This document shows, piece by piece, positions 63,151-64,000 of a stretch of 64,000 nucleotides of DNA (positions are counted from its first letter, which is position 1; each line of letters starts with the position of its first letter). Below the pieces are notes generated by a model. It was not told where the DNA came from and made no database searches. It saw nothing but the letters and a program-made list of their open reading frames with translations. The stretch lies in contig NZ_BMVB01000003.1 of NCBI RefSeq assembly GCF_014650495.1, positions 216,794 to 280,793 on the forward strand. Direction: 5' to 3'. Origin of the DNA: Streptomyces cinnamoneus. GTDB lineage: Bacteria > Actinomycetota > Actinomycetes > Streptomycetales > Streptomycetaceae. The translations under genes were made by a program, and so were the position numbers.

Positions 63151-64000
63151 ATGGGTGTCAACAGCTTCGACGAGTGGTCTCCCCTACGGGAGGTGGTCGT
63201 CGGATCGGCAGCCGGATACGACGCGCACGAACTCGACCTGTCGTTCCGGCTGTTCTTCACAGCGTTCGACGACTTCGCCGGGCAGCGCACCATGCCGATC
63301 GCAGCCCGCTACACCGAGGAGCTGTGCGAGGACGTCGAGGAACTGGTCACCGCACTGCAGCAGGCCGGTGTCACCGTCCACCGGCCCCGCGCCCGCCGGG
63401 GCACGTCCGAGATCCGCACCCCCGCATGGCGCAGCACCACCACTCCCGCGCTCAACATCCGCGACCAGGCCATCATCCTGGGCGACGAGATCGTGGAAAC
63501 GGCTCCCCAGGTACGGGCCCGCTACTTCGAGAACGACCTGCTGAAGCCGGTCTTCGCCCACTACTTCGAGCGCGGGGCGCGCTGGACGTCGATGCCCCGT
63601 CCCGTCATGGCCGACACGTCCTTCGACCTCACCCGGGCCCACGACCGGGCGATGGACCCTGGTCACGCGTTGCCCGTCGACGGCGGCATGGCGGGAGCCG
63701 ACACGGGCGCGGGGGGAGGGGTGGAGATGATGTTCGACGCGGCGCAATGCCTGCGCCTGGGTCGTGACCTGCTGGTGAACGTCTCCGCCGCGCACCATGC
63801 GCTGGGCGCCCGCTGGCTCGGCCGTCACCTCGGCGAGCGGTTCCGCGTCCACCTCATGCGGGGGCTGGACAACAACCACATCGACACCCAGGTCCTGCCC
63901 TTGCGTCCCGGCACGCTCCTGCTGCGCGGCCCCCACGTCCTCGATCACCTTCCCGAGCCGCTCAGGCGCTGGGACACGATCTACGTGCCCGAACCCGACC
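63151..64000 (+). CDS. Amidinotransferase (3' end outside window)
   Basis: The frame is open from ATG 63151 to the right edge (283 codons). It has VNSFDEWSPLREVVVGSA at the start, then MMFDAAQCLRLGRDLLVNVS and LDNNHIDTQVLPLRPGTLLL. The latter contains the catalytic-type His-Ile-Asp of the L-arginine:glycine/inosamine-phosphate amidinotransferase family. The active-site Cys would lie beyond the window. Enzymes of this type move the guanidino group of arginine to an amine, often as the first step of a natural product or guanidine-containing antibiotic. The gene is divergent from the amidohydrolase and may open a biosynthetic cluster to the right. Confidence 0.85.
   Translation, partial: MGVNSFDEWSPLREVVVGSAAGYDAHELDLSFRLFFTAFDDFAGQRTMPIAARYTEELCEDVEELVTALQQAGVTVHRPRARRGTSEIRTPAWRSTTTPALNIRDQAIILGDEIVETAPQVRARYFENDLLKPVFAHYFERGARWTSMPRPVMADTSFDLTRAHDRAMDPGHALPVDGGMAGADTGAGGGVEMMFDAAQCLRLGRDLLVNVSAAHHALGARWLGRHLGERFRVHLMRGLDNNHIDTQVLPLRPGTLLLRGPHVLDHLPEPLRRWDTIYVPEPD

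Noticed and set aside
62781..63293. Upstream extension of the amidohydrolase frame to 63293.
   Set aside because: It overlaps the amidinotransferase start and contains no domain; the TTG with GAGGAGG is better supported.

Overview
The window looks like a stretch of a Streptomyces (or close relative) chromosome. Coding sequence is very GC-rich with GTG/TTG starts and rare TTA codons. It also carries a rifampin monooxygenase with an inverted repeat matching the rifamycin-associated element, an R61-like DD-peptidase homologue and many Sec/Tat-exported proteins. I saw no tRNA, rRNA, CRISPR array or intact insertion sequence. The species is inference; no marker gene is present.

Layout. 1-2.4 kb: a secreted repeat protein cut by the window edge, a decayed region, and a phage-type GH25 lysozyme. 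2.4-12.9 kb: an ABC half-transporter behind what looks like a SoxR-type promoter, divergent from a small biosynthetic locus (PPOX-family protein, an A-T-R NRPS-like reductase with two TTA codons, two P450s with atypical I-helices, a GlxA-type regulator and an isochorismatase-like hydrolase). 13-16.2 kb: two secreted proteins and a VOC protein. 16.7-33.3 kb: a tightly packed six-gene operon of about 16.5 kb, the most unusual part of the window. It encodes an MBL-fold protein with a large insertion, an 1829-residue DUF6603-like/beta-propeller protein, two very large proteins I do not recognise, and two tail-fibre-like proteins, one glycine-rich. Stops and starts overlap, linkers are low-complexity, and the first two genes each contain a TTA codon.

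33.5-45.4 kb: a secreted NucA/NucB-type DNase with a small partner gene, a HAD phosphatase, LysR, an acyl-CoA-ligase-like enzyme, a two-component system followed by a MacB/FtsX-type ABC exporter, and an HD-domain protein. 45.4-48.3 kb: rox with a RAE-like inverted repeat, a cluster of hairpins, and a serine hydrolase. 48.4-55.6 kb: small secreted and membrane proteins, a quinone-oxidoreductase-like gene divergent from an AraC regulator, an alpha/beta hydrolase, a GntR/UTRA regulator and a P-loop kinase. 55.6-64 kb: a membrane-anchored NACHT-like STAND ATPase, a HAD phosphatase, an amidohydrolase with a LuxR regulator, and the start of an amidinotransferase gene that runs off the right edge.

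How parts may work together (inference): the SoxR-controlled exporter probably protects against, or exports, a redox-active product, possibly that of the adjacent NRPS-like/P450 locus. The six-gene operon is best read as one multiprotein assembly of unknown function under developmental (bldA) control.
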